DNA from: Candidatus Nomurabacteria bacterium RIFCSPLOWO2_01_FULL_46_18
GTDB lineage: Bacteria; Patescibacteriota; Minisyncoccia; Phycocordibacterales; UBA9973
DNA: 41,427 bases
Direction of reading: 5' to 3'
Assembly: GCA_001786015.1 (NCBI GenBank)
Contig: MFVH01000001.1
Coordinates: 1-41,427 of the forward strand
Positions 8,115 through 16,290 of this stretch are shown one piece after another. Position 1 is the first letter of the stretch. Each line of letters opens with the position of its first letter. The notes under the pieces were generated by a model that did no database searches, was not told where the DNA came from, and saw only the letters and a program-made list of their open reading frames with translations. The translations under genes were made by a program, and so were the position numbers.

Positions 8115-9304
8115 AAAATTTTTATAAATCTCCTTTTACCTATTTTAAACTTCATTCCGCTTCCCGGGATAAAACTAGGGTCGGTTATCTTTTCACCGGT
8201 TCCCAGATTTATCACCGCCCCTTCTTGCACCAGTCTTCTAAAATCACTCTTCGAAGATACAACTCTCGCTTTAACTAAAACATCCATCAGTGTTTCTCCC
8301 TCTTTCATCTCAACTTCAGTCATTTCTTCCGGGATCTTTCCTTTTTGAAAAGTATTTACGAAACTATTTTCCGCTTTTTGGGCGTATTTTTCGCTATGAT
8401 ACATTTTAACAATTTCTTTACCCAATTTTAATTTTACCTCTTTTGGGTTTAAAGATTTATTTCTTAGACCCTCTTCGATCTTTTCTGTTTCAGAAAAAGG
8501 AATGTTGGTGCAAAGCTTCATATATTTAGTGATAAGACTATCTGGTATCGACATTATCTTTCCAAACATTTCGTTTGGTTTTTCATCCAAGGCAATATAA
8601 TTGCCAAAGCTCTTGCTCATTTTTCTAACGCCGTCAATTCCTTCAAGAAGTGGTAGGGTTAAAATGTCTTGTTCTGGTATTTTAAAATAACGCTGAACTC
8701 TGCGACCCATAAGAAGATTAAACTTTTGATCCGTGCCACCAAGCTCAACGTCTGCTTTTATTGCGACAGAATCATACCCTTGGAGTAGCGGATAAAGGAC
8801 TTCCAAAATAGTTATGTCTTGGTTGTTATCAATCCTCTTTTTAAAATCGGAACGATGTAATACTTGTTGTATTGTTCCTGCCCTGGAAAGTTCCAGAATG
8901 GTGGTCATTTTATTATCCAGCCATTCGCTGTTGTGGCGAACCTCAACTTCCTTAAGTTTTAAAACTTTCCCGGCCTGCCTTAGATAACTTTTCATGTTTC
9001 TTTTGACTTCGGACTGGCTAAGAATTTTTCGGGTTTCAGATCTGCCCGATGGATCACCTATCATGGCGGTAGAATCTCCAATTATCAAAACCGCCTTATG
9101 CCCTAAATCTTGGAATTGGCGAAGTTTGCGCAGGGGAACAGTGTGCCCGATGTGAAGATCGGGTGTTGTTGGGTCAATCCCAAATTTTACTCGCAGTTGT
9201 TTGCCAGACTTTAGTCTTAAGGCGAGGTGCTCTCTTTCTATAATTTCTTCCACCCCAGCGCTTAAAATTTCTTCGATTTTCGCCTGATCGGTGATTATTT
9301 TCAT
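8111..9304 (-). CDS. tyrS: Tyrosyl-tRNA synthetase
   Basis: 397 residues from ATG 9304. Class I signatures are clear: DPTTPDLHIGH (HIGH motif) near residue 44, GDPSGRSETRK and KMSKSFGN, followed by a C-terminal S4 RNA-binding domain. It charges tRNA-Tyr. A longer frame begins at ATG 9316 (MIRIMKII), but that codon lies inside the likely -10 box TATGAT (9312-9317), and the shorter start is 7 nt after that box, so 9304 is preferred. Divergent from the PBP gene. Confidence 0.95.
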   Translation of the reverse strand: MKIITDQAKIEEILSAGVEEIIEREHLALRLKSGKQLRVKFGIDPTTPDLHIGHTVPLRKLRQFQDLGHKAVLIIGDSTAMIGDPSGRSETRKILSQSEVKRNMKSYLRQAGKVLKLKEVEVRHNSEWLDNKMTTILELSRAGTIQQVLHRSDFKKRIDNNQDITILEVLYPLLQGYDSVAIKADVELGGTDQKFNLLMGRRVQRYFKIPEQDILTLPLLEGIDGVRKMSKSFGNYIALDEKPNEMFGKIMSIPDSLITKYMKLCTNIPFSETEKIEEGLRNKSLNPKEVKLKLGKEIVKMYHSEKYAQKAENSFVNTFQKGKIPEEMTEVEMKEGETLMDVLVKARVVSSKSDFRRLVQEGAVINLGTGEKITDPSFIPGSGMKFKIGKRRFIKIF

Positions 9305-9311
9305 TATTCGA

Positions 9312-9317
9312 ATCATA
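9312..9317 (-). promoter_or_regulatory. -10 box of tyrS; decides the start codon
   Basis: TATGAT on the minus strand, 7 nt before ATG 9304. It contains the upstream ATG (9316), which therefore would not be in the mRNA. Confidence 0.45.
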
Positions 9318-9330
9318 ACACTTTTTCTGC

Positions 9331-9336
9331 TATAAT
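9331..9336 (+). promoter_or_regulatory. -10 box of the penicillin-binding protein gene
   Basis: TATAAT, 7 nt before the GTG start at 9344. No good -35. Divergent with the tyrS promoter. Confidence 0.5.
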
Positions 9337-9343
9337 TGAAGCC

Positions 9344-11863
9344 GTGTTTAAGAAAGTATTTAAAAAAATTAAAAAAACCGAAACAAACTTAATTTTATTT
9401 TTGGCCGGGTTAGTCATCTTTTTCGGCGGAGTTGGAGTTATTTGGGTTTTCTCTTTTAAAATTCCGGACTTGAATTCCTTTGAAGATAGAAAAATCGTGA
9501 ACTCGACCAAAATCTACGACCGGACCGGCGAATTTTTGCTCTACGATATCCACCGTGACATTCGTCGAACGAATATCCCCTTCGACCAGATGGGCGCCAA
9601 TATTAAAAACGCCACCGTGGCGGTGGAAGATTCCGATTTTTACAACCACAAGGGAATCCGAATCTCTTCGATTATCCGGGCCAGCCTAACCAACCTCCTG
9701 GGTACCGGCAAAACTCAAGGCGGCTCAACTATTACCCAGCAACTGGTTAAAAACACCCTGCTGAACCCGAAAAAAACTTTCGGCCGAAAAATAAAGGAGT
9801 GGGTCTTGGCGCTCAAAATCGAACGGGCCTTGCCGAAAGAAAAAATCCTTGAATTATATTTAAATGAGGTTCCTTACGGCGGAACGGTTTACGGCGTGGA
9901 GGAAGCCGCCCGCACCTATTTCGACAAAAACGCCAGCGATTTGACTCTGGCCGAGGCGGCATACCTGGCTTCCATTCCGCAATCGCCGACTTATCTTTCA
10001 CCCTACGGAAAAAATAAGGAGAAGCTGGAAGAAAGAAAAAACTTTGTACTTTTTAGAATGCGTGAACTTGGTTTTGTCGGCGACCAAGATTATGAAGCGG
10101 CTAAGAGCGAAGTGGTCGCCTTTTTGCCTCAAACCAGCGGAAGCATCAAAGCGCCGCACTTCGTATTTTTCCTTAAAGACTATTTGGAACAAAAATATGG
10201 AACGGATGTGGTGGAGAACGGCGGGCTCAAAATCGTAAGCACCCTCGACTATGAATTGGAGAAAAAAGCGGAAGAGATTGTTAAAGAGGGGGCGCTTCAA
10301 AATGAAAAAAACTGGAACGGTAAGAACGCCGGCCTGGTTGCCATCGACCCCAAAACCGGACAAATTTTGGCGATGGTCGGCTCCCGCGATTATTTTGACA
10401 AAAACATCGACGGTAATTACAACGTGGCAACCGCGCGAAGGCAGCCCGGGTCATCTTTCAAGCCGTTTATTTACGCAACCGCCTTCAACGAAGGGTTTAC
10501 CGAGGCCACGGTGCTCTTCGACCTGCCGACGGAATTTCAGACAACTTGCGACCCTTATGGCAAAGCCCGGCCCGGATACAACCAAGACGATTGCTACATG
10601 CCCCAGAATTACGACGGTTTGCATCGGGGGCCAATGAAGCTTCGGGACGCTCTGGCCCAATCGATTAACATCCCGGCGGTGAAACTTTTTTATCTGGTGG
10701 GTTTGAAAAACGCGCTCAATCTTGCCCAAGAAATGGGGATCAGTACCTTGACTGACATCAGCCGCTACGGGCTTACATTGGTTATCGGCGGCGGCGAGGT
10801 TACTTTACTCGACATGACTTCCGCTTTTGGAGTTTTTGCCAACGATGGCGTCCGTAATTCTTATACCGGAATTTTAAAAGTTGAAGACGCGAACGGAAAT
10901 ATCCTGGAAGAATTTTCCCCGAACGGAAAAGAGGTGTTGCCAAAGAATACCGCCTTGACTCTTTCCGATATTTTGTCGGACAACCTGGCTCGCGTCCCGA
11001 CCTTTGGCGTCGCTTCCCCGCTTTTGATACCAGGCAGAGAGGTTGCGGTTAAAACCGGAACGACTAACAGCAATAGAGACGCTTGGACGGTCGGCTATAC
11101 TCCCTCAATCGCCGTCGGGGTTTGGGTCGGGAACAACGATAACCAGCCAATGAAAAAGGGCGGGGCGGCCATGGCCGGCCCGATTTGGAATAAATTCATA
11201 ACGGAAGCCTTAAAAAAACTGCCGAATGAAAATTTCGAAAAGCCGAACCTGGCGATTGATCCGGCCCTAAAACCGGTCTTGCGCGGCTACTGGCAAGGGA
11301 ATGAAAGCTTTGTAATCGATAAAATCTCCGGCAAATTGGCAACCGAAAATACCCCGCCGGAAACCCGGGAAGAAAAAATCATAACCAACGTTCATTCGAT
11401 TCTTTACTGGGTGGACAAAAATAATATTTTGGGGCCGCCGCCGGAGAACCCAGCTTCCGATCCGCAATTCAGCCGCTGGGAAACCGCGGTGCAAAATTGG
11501 TGGGCGCAAAACAGCGGGAGTTTTGCGAGAGTAACCGCCGGGGAAAAACCAACCTTGACCGACGATGTCCATCGCGGAGAGCTTGGGCCAAAAATTTCAA
11601 TCCTGGAACCGAACGAAAATATTTCTTACCGCGCGGGCCAAAGAATAAATTTGAAGATTTCCAATCCCGGATCTTTCCCGATCCAGAAAATAGACGTTTT
11701 CGTGAACGATGTTTATTTGGGAAGCGCCGAGGGGCCGCTTGCCTTTTCTTTTATTCCCGAAGAATTGGATAATTTAAAAGAAAAAAACACAATAAGAGTA
11801 ATTTCCTATGATTCCGTCTTCAACCGCTCGGAGGGCGTTTCAACTTTTAAGGTAGAACAATAG
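9344..11863 (+). CDS. Class A penicillin-binding protein (PBP1A-type)
   Basis: 839 residues from a GTG start. Short cytoplasmic tail, one membrane anchor (about 18-40), then a GT51 glycosyltransferase domain (VAVEDSDFYNHKG, GGSTITQQLVKN) that polymerises glycan strands from lipid II. The transpeptidase domain has PGSSFKPF (active Ser near 369), a QSIN motif and KTGTT near 569. A C-terminal Ig-like beta domain (about 750-839, ISILEPNENISYRAGQ onwards) may bind the wall. It shows that this organism makes its own peptidoglycan. It ends 4 bp from the convergent dnaN stop. Confidence 0.95.
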   Translation: MFKKVFKKIKKTETNLILFLAGLVIFFGGVGVIWVFSFKIPDLNSFEDRKIVNSTKIYDRTGEFLLYDIHRDIRRTNIPFDQMGANIKNATVAVEDSDFYNHKGIRISSIIRASLTNLLGTGKTQGGSTITQQLVKNTLLNPKKTFGRKIKEWVLALKIERALPKEKILELYLNEVPYGGTVYGVEEAARTYFDKNASDLTLAEAAYLASIPQSPTYLSPYGKNKEKLEERKNFVLFRMRELGFVGDQDYEAAKSEVVAFLPQTSGSIKAPHFVFFLKDYLEQKYGTDVVENGGLKIVSTLDYELEKKAEEIVKEGALQNEKNWNGKNAGLVAIDPKTGQILAMVGSRDYFDKNIDGNYNVATARRQPGSSFKPFIYATAFNEGFTEATVLFDLPTEFQTTCDPYGKARPGYNQDDCYMPQNYDGLHRGPMKLRDALAQSINIPAVKLFYLVGLKNALNLAQEMGISTLTDISRYGLTLVIGGGEVTLLDMTSAFGVFANDGVRNSYTGILKVEDANGNILEEFSPNGKEVLPKNTALTLSDILSDNLARVPTFGVASPLLIPGREVAVKTGTTNSNRDAWTVGYTPSIAVGVWVGNNDNQPMKKGGAAMAGPIWNKFITEALKKLPNENFEKPNLAIDPALKPVLRGYWQGNESFVIDKISGKLATENTPPETREEKIITNVHSILYWVDKNNILGPPPENPASDPQFSRWETAVQNWWAQNSGSFARVTAGEKPTLTDDVHRGELGPKISILEPNENISYRAGQRINLKISNPGSFPIQKIDVFVNDVYLGSAEGPLAFSFIPEELDNLKEKNTIRVISYDSVFNRSEGVSTFKVEQ

Positions 11864-11867
11864 AGAG

Positions 11868-12962
11868 CTAACGGTTCATCGGCATAATTAAATAAGTGAA
11901 AGACGGGTCGGAAAGCGGGGCGACCACGATCGGGCGAGCGGCACCCAAGAGCTTGATCGAGAGGCTATCGGTCGGAATTGACTGAAAGCAGTCCAGGAAA
12001 TATTTAAAGTTAAAACTAAGCTCTACCGCCTCGCCGGAGAGCGCCGCGTCCAAGTGCGTTTTATTTTCCCCCACGTCATTGTTGGCTGAAGAAAGCTCAA
12101 AAATTTTTTCTTTTGGCGCGATTCGGAGATTCACTTGATTGAATTTATCGGAAAAAATATTCGAGAGCTTGAGCGCGCCCAGGAGCTCTTGCTTCAAAAC
12201 CACCGCCTCGGTTTTCGACTCTTTTGGGATAATTTGGCGATAGTCGGGAAAAATTCCATTCACCACCCGTGAGGTTAGGTAAGTGTTCTCCGCGGAAAAA
12301 GAAACTTGATTCTTATTAAAACATATTTTTACTTCGCCCTGGAGTTCGCCGAAAACCCGCAATATTTCCGGGATGTTTTTAAAAGGAATAAGGACACTCA
12401 TCGCTTCGGCTCCCCTCACCTTGATTTTCTTCTCCGCTAGACGGAAGGAGTCGGTGGCAACAAAAATCAGATTATCCTCATTCGAATAAATATAAACACT
12501 GGAAATTTCTGGCTTTACATCTGAGACGGCGGAGCTGTAATAAACAGATTTTATGCCGTCAATCACTTTTTGGGCTTCAATTTTAAACTCGGTGCCGGAA
12601 ACCGTCGGGATGGTCGGAAAGTCATCCCAGGGTTGACCTTTTACTTTTACTTTATTTCTTTTTGTTTTAACCATTAGGTTTCCGTCAACGCTTTCCAGAG
12701 AAACGCTTTCGGTGTCTAAAATATTTGAAAAAACGTCCGCCAAAACCCCTCCGGGGATCGCTAGGGTACCTTCTTTTTCAATCTTAGCCGGGATTTCAAT
12801 CTCAATTCCCAGGCTTAGGTTGGTGGCGCGAAGTTTCAGCGATTTACCGGAAGCAATTAAAAGAATTGAATTTAAAACCGGCAGGGTTAAATTTTTACCA
12901 GTAACTCTTTCGGCCTGGAAAATCCCATTTTTAATTTTTTCAACACCGCAATCTATTTTCAT
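11868..12962 (-). CDS. dnaN: DNA polymerase III beta subunit (sliding clamp)
   Basis: 364 residues, normal length, three clamp-fold repeats. The C-terminus LSDPSFTYLIMPMNR is the classic clamp ending. It tethers the replicative polymerase to DNA. It follows dnaA on the same strand after 84 bp of AT-rich DNA, the usual dnaA-dnaN order. No Shine-Dalgarno is seen. Confidence 0.96.
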   Translation of the reverse strand: MKIDCGVEKIKNGIFQAERVTGKNLTLPVLNSILLIASGKSLKLRATNLSLGIEIEIPAKIEKEGTLAIPGGVLADVFSNILDTESVSLESVDGNLMVKTKRNKVKVKGQPWDDFPTIPTVSGTEFKIEAQKVIDGIKSVYYSSAVSDVKPEISSVYIYSNEDNLIFVATDSFRLAEKKIKVRGAEAMSVLIPFKNIPEILRVFGELQGEVKICFNKNQVSFSAENTYLTSRVVNGIFPDYRQIIPKESKTEAVVLKQELLGALKLSNIFSDKFNQVNLRIAPKEKIFELSSANNDVGENKTHLDAALSGEAVELSFNFKYFLDCFQSIPTDSLSIKLLGAARPIVVAPLSDPSFTYLIMPMNR

Positions 12963-13046
12963 TTTGTTAATATCTTTATATATTTAATTTATTAATACTA
13001 TTAGCTCTGTTAATAAGTGGATAAGTAAAAAATCTTTTATAATTAA
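12963..13046 (-). other. AT-rich dnaA-dnaN intergenic region, possible origin part
   Basis: 84 bp, very AT-rich, with long runs suited to DNA unwinding and one near-consensus DnaA box on the minus strand (TTATCCACT, 13016-13024). Bacterial origins often lie on either side of dnaA. No cluster of perfect boxes, so only tentative. Confidence 0.35.
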
Positions 13047-14390
13047 TCACTTAAATAGAATTCTAATTTGTTCAACCTCCTGTAAAAGCTGTGGATCGTT
13101 TTTCAGGTCACCTTTTATTTTTAAATAGGAGTGGATCACGGTAGTATGGTCCTTACCGCCGAGCTTTTGCCCGATCAAGGGGTAAGAAACACTGAAATCT
13201 TCGCGCAAGAGGTACATTACTACCTGCCTGGCCTTGACGATTTCTTTTCTTCTGGTTTTTTCATAGATAGTGGTCTCTTCCAAATTATAATAGTCGCTGA
13301 CTGTTTTCACCACGTCTTTGATCGCCACGTTTTTCTTTGGCCGAAGGTTGTTTTTCAAGAGACTTTTGGCTTCGGAAAGCGAAACCGGCTTATTTTTTAA
13401 GCGATATTGGCAAACAATGATGTTTAAACTTCCTTCCAGCTCCCGAATATTCCCCTGAATCGCGCTCGCGACGTATTCAACCACCTCTTGATCCAAATCA
13501 ACATTCATTTCCCGAAGCTTTACTTTCAAGATCGCTAGGCGCGATTCATATTCCGGCTCGGTGATATCAACGATCATGCCGGCGGCAAAACGGGATTTCA
13601 ACCGATCGGCCAGCTCCGGGATGTGGTTGGGGTGCTTATCCGAAGAAAAAATGATCTGCTTGCTGTTTTCATGGAAGGTGTTGAAGGTATGGAAAAGTTC
13701 TTCTTGGATTTTCTCCATTTTGCCGATGAATTGGATGTCGTCGATGATCAGAAGATCATATTTGCGATATTTTTCCTTAAAAGAGTTCGCCTTGTTGTTT
13801 TGGAGCGAATTGACGAAATCGGTCGCGAATTTCTCCAGCGTCAGGTAATGCACTTTTTTGCCTGGAAATTTTTCTTTGATCGAATTGCCAACGGCCTGAA
13901 TGAGGTGAGTTTTACCCAGACCGGTCGCCCCGTAGACGAAGAACGGATTGTACTTCGTTCCCGGGCTCTCAATGATCGCCTGCGCCGCGGCATAAGCTAG
14001 CTCGTTAAAAGATCCAACGATAAAAGAATCAAATCGATAGCGGGAATTTAGATTGTCATCCGGATTTATATACAAATCCTTAAGCGGCAATTCCCTGTTG
14101 ATATAGTTGTTTTCGGTCCGGGGAATTTCTTGCCTGCCGGCCTCGGCCTTGGTAATCGTATATTCCACCGCGCGCATGTTTTCGTAGGCCCCGGCAATGG
14201 TTTTGGTTATGAGTTTGTGATATTTGTTCTTCAGCCAGTCGCGAACAAACTCATTCGGGACACCGACATAAATAACCCCCATTTCTTCCTTTAAAATAGA
14301 TGTATTTTTGAACCAAGTGCTGAAATTGGCCTTAGAGACGTCAGCCTCGATTCCACTCAAACAGTTTTTCCAAAGCTCTTTCGTGTCCAT
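13047..14390 (-). CDS. dnaA: Chromosomal replication initiator DnaA
   Basis: 447 residues with all four domains: N-terminal oligomerisation domain (WFKNTSIL), linker (about 85-110), AAA+ domain with Walker A GATGLGKTH at 154-162 and Walker B LLIIDDIQF, and C-terminal helix-turn-helix with the DnaA-box reading motif GGKDHTTVIHS. It melts the origin and loads helicase. A TATAAT box 8 nt before the ATG predicts a leaderless or 1-2 nt leader mRNA, and two DnaA-box-like repeats lie upstream, which suggests autoregulation. Confidence 0.97.
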   Translation of the reverse strand: MDTKELWKNCLSGIEADVSKANFSTWFKNTSILKEEMGVIYVGVPNEFVRDWLKNKYHKLITKTIAGAYENMRAVEYTITKAEAGRQEIPRTENNYINRELPLKDLYINPDDNLNSRYRFDSFIVGSFNELAYAAAQAIIESPGTKYNPFFVYGATGLGKTHLIQAVGNSIKEKFPGKKVHYLTLEKFATDFVNSLQNNKANSFKEKYRKYDLLIIDDIQFIGKMEKIQEELFHTFNTFHENSKQIIFSSDKHPNHIPELADRLKSRFAAGMIVDITEPEYESRLAILKVKLREMNVDLDQEVVEYVASAIQGNIRELEGSLNIIVCQYRLKNKPVSLSEAKSLLKNNLRPKKNVAIKDVVKTVSDYYNLEETTIYEKTRRKEIVKARQVVMYLLREDFSVSYPLIGQKLGGKDHTTVIHSYLKIKGDLKNDPQLLQEVEQIRILFK

Positions 14391-14398
14391 CGGCTTGC

Positions 14399-14404
14399 AT
14401 TATA
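14399..14404 (-). promoter_or_regulatory. -10 box of dnaA
   Basis: Minus-strand TATAAT, 8 nt before the dnaA ATG. The -35 region is poor. Confidence 0.5.
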
Positions 14405-14448
14405 CTATCAGTTTTTAAATTAAGAAACTCTCAACTTCTTATTAACTA

Positions 14449-14468
14449 TGTTGATAAACTGTTGATAA
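14449..14468 (+). repeat. Two direct TGTTGATAA repeats between dnaA and rpmH
   Basis: TGTTGATAA at 14449-14457 and again at 14460-14468 (minus strand TTATCAACA, one base from the DnaA box TTATCCACA). They overlap the rpmH -35 box and face the dnaA promoter. They may be variant DnaA boxes of the origin or an autoregulatory operator. Confidence 0.4.
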
Positions 14469-14479
14469 TCTAATATACT
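14451..14479 (+). promoter_or_regulatory. rpmH promoter, full -35/-10
   Basis: TTGATA (14451-14456), 17 nt spacer, TATACT (14474-14479), then 6 nt to the rpmH ATG. This is the best-formed leaderless promoter here, together with that of the TrmB-like gene. Confidence 0.7.
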
Positions 14480-14485
14480 ACCCAG

Positions 14486-14620
14486 ATGTCGCAAACATAT
14501 CAACCCAAAAAACGAAAAAGGAAAAAAACGCATGGGTTTTTGGTAAGGTCTAGAAAAAATACCGGCCAAAAAGTGCTACGAAGGCGAAGAAGGAAAGGAA
14601 GGGCCAGAATTTCAGTCTAG
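14486..14620 (+). CDS. rpmH: Ribosomal protein bL34
   Basis: A 44-residue, strongly basic protein (MSQTYQPKKRKRKKTHGF ... TGQKVLRRRRRKGRARISV), a standard bL34. The start follows a full promoter by 6 nt. It is the first gene of rpmH-rnpA-yidD-yidC-jag, divergent from dnaA, the most conserved gene order near bacterial origins. Ends 1 bp before rnpA. Confidence 0.93.
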   Translation: MSQTYQPKKRKRKKTHGFLVRSRKNTGQKVLRRRRRKGRARISV

Positions 14621-14621
14621 C

Positions 14622-14936
14622 ATGCTTCCTAAAAAGAATAGAATCGACAGAAAAACAGTGGCAAAGATTTTTAAAATCGGAAGATTTGTCGGTTCTCAGA
14701 ATTTAACCCTGAAGTTTATAAAGGAGAGCGGCGGACAGTCAAGAATTTCTTTCGTTGTTCCCAAAAATGTTGCCAGGGCTTCAAGCAAACGAAATTATCT
14801 ACGTCGACGGGGTTACATAATAATAGAGAAATATCTAAACCGTTTTCCTCTCGGATTTTACGGAGTTTTTATTTTTAAAACAATAAACATCGATATAGAA
14901 AATGAAATCAAAACAATTCTTACTAAGTTGCATTAA
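14622..14936 (+). CDS. rnpA: Ribonuclease P protein component
   Basis: 104 residues. The core contains RISFVVPKNVARASSKRNYLRRR, matching the family signature (VSKKVGKAVxRNxxKRRxR), though the usual RN pair is SKRN here. With the M1 RNA it trims 5' ends of pre-tRNAs, relevant because several tRNAs in this window sit in longer transcripts. It overlaps yidD by 35 nt. Confidence 0.88.
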   Translation: MLPKKNRIDRKTVAKIFKIGRFVGSQNLTLKFIKESGGQSRISFVVPKNVARASSKRNYLRRRGYIIIEKYLNRFPLGFYGVFIFKTINIDIENEIKTILTKLH

Positions 14937-15117
14937 CTTTTATCAAAAAAGATTGAGCCCCATCAAAAAACCAAGCTGTGTTTTTTTTCCAACTTGTTCG
15001 AATTATGCGAAAGAAGCGATTTTAAAATACGGAGCCAAAAAGGGCACGAAACTTGCCCTACTTCGAATCCTTCGTTGCCACCCTTGGCAGAAAAATCATT
15101 TTGATCCGCTTAAATAA
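14902..15117 (+). CDS. yidD: Membrane protein insertion efficiency factor YidD
   Basis: 71 residues. The signature FYQKRLSPIKKPSCVFFPTCSNYAKEAI, then LLRILRCHPW, is that of YidD, which is thought to assist YidC at the membrane. The start overlaps the end of rnpA, as in many bacteria. Confidence 0.93.
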   Translation: MKSKQFLLSCINFYQKRLSPIKKPSCVFFPTCSNYAKEAILKYGAKKGTKLALLRILRCHPWQKNHFDPLK

Positions 15118-15128
15118 TCTGATAGAAT
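15101..15128 (+). promoter_or_regulatory. yidC promoter
   Basis: TTGATC (15101-15106) at the very end of yidD, 16 nt spacer, TAGAAT (15123-15128), then 6 nt to the yidC ATG. Confidence 0.5.
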
Positions 15129-15134
15129 GAGTGA

Positions 15135-15839
15135 ATGTTGGGAGATATTTGGAACTTTCTTTTATATCAGCCGCTCCTCAATATTTTGGCGTTCCTCGTT
15201 TCAATCGTTCCCGGCGGCGATGTGGGGCTCGCCATTATAATTCTCACGCTTTTGGTAAAAATTGTTCTCTATCCCCTTTCCCAGCGCTCGATCGAAAGCC
15301 AGGCCAAGATGAATCTCTTGGCTCCGGAGCTTAAAAAAATCAAAGAAAACGGCAAAAGCAAAGAAGAACAGGCGCGACTCACCTTCGAACTCTACAAAAC
15401 AAACAAGGCTAATCCGTTTTCCGGATGCCTTTTGGTCTTGATTCAAATACCCATAATTTTTGCTCTTTACTGGGTTTTTTACAAGGGAATAAGTTTCGAC
15501 GGCGGACTTCTTTATTCTTTTGTCCAAGCTCCGGAGAAAGTTAACATGTTCTTCCTTGGAGCTTTGGACATTGGCCAGAAAAGCTTAATCCTCGCGGTTC
15601 TGGCCGGCATCTCTCAATATCTGCAGGCGCACTTTATGCCGAAGCCCCCCTCCACGGGAGAAGCGGGATCGTTCTCGCACAGCTTTTCGAAGAGCATGCA
15701 TTTCCAGATGAAATATTTTTTCCCGTTCCTGGTCGCTTTCATCGCTTATACGATTTCCGGGGCAGTTGCATTATATTGGATTACCAGTAATATCTTCTCT
15801 GTGGGGCAGCAAATTTATGCAAAAAGACGACACAATTAA
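15135..15839 (+). CDS. yidC: Membrane insertase YidC/Oxa1, short form
   Basis: 234 residues, without the large periplasmic domain of proteobacterial YidC; resembles Gram-positive SpoIIIJ and Oxa1. Five membrane segments are seen (about 10-25, 30-52, 95-116, 145-165, 195-230). A conserved first core helix (VGLAIIILTLLVKIVLYPLS) contains the motif around the hydrophilic-groove residue, here Lys. A signal peptide is not clear. A proline-rich loop near 172-180 (PKPPSTGEAG) is not usual. Confidence 0.92.
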   Translation: MLGDIWNFLLYQPLLNILAFLVSIVPGGDVGLAIIILTLLVKIVLYPLSQRSIESQAKMNLLAPELKKIKENGKSKEEQARLTFELYKTNKANPFSGCLLVLIQIPIIFALYWVFYKGISFDGGLLYSFVQAPEKVNMFFLGALDIGQKSLILAVLAGISQYLQAHFMPKPPSTGEAGSFSHSFSKSMHFQMKYFFPFLVAFIAYTISGAVALYWITSNIFSVGQQIYAKRRHN

Positions 15840-16290
15840 TTTAATCAAAGAATTAATCGAAAAAACCACCGTATCGGCTGGCGAGATTCAAGTGACCGAA
15901 GAAACCGGAGAGAGGGGGAAAAAGACAGTTTGGTTTTCCGTTGAAGTCTCCGACCCCTATCATTTCTCGGCCAGAGGCGGGGAAGGTCTTTTCGCCTTGA
16001 ATCATCTCGTGAGAAGAATAATTGAAACCCGGTCTCCGGACTTGGTCGAGGAAATTTTGGTTGACATCAACGGCTTTCAGAAAAAAAGAGTTGAAAACGT
16101 TCGCGCCGTTGCCCACATGATGGCCGAGCGAGCCCGCTACTTCAAATCAAACATTGAAGTCGATCCGATGTCCGCCTTCGAGCGGAGAATCGTGCACGAA
16201 TTCCTCTCCGATGCCGCCGATTTGAGAACCGAATCGGAGGGGACTGGTCCCGGCCGACGCGTGGTGATCAAATATATCGGCTCTTTATAA
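15817..16290 (+). CDS. KH-R3H domain RNA-binding protein (Jag/KhpB)
   Basis: 157 residues from ATG 15817: a KH-like domain (about 35-90) then an R3H domain with the R-x3-H pattern (ERRIVHEFLSD). The frame is open further upstream to 15766, but that part lies inside yidC and the first Met with Jag-like sequence (MQKDDTINLI) is at 15817; the yidC overlap is then 23 nt. The usual N-terminal Jag domain is missing. KhpB acts with KhpA as an RNA chaperone linked to cell elongation. Convergent 6-nt overlap with the next gene. Confidence 0.85.
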   Translation: MQKDDTINLIKELIEKTTVSAGEIQVTEETGERGKKTVWFSVEVSDPYHFSARGGEGLFALNHLVRRIIETRSPDLVEEILVDINGFQKKRVENVRAVAHMMAERARYFKSNIEVDPMSAFERRIVHEFLSDAADLRTESEGTGPGRRVVIKYIGSL

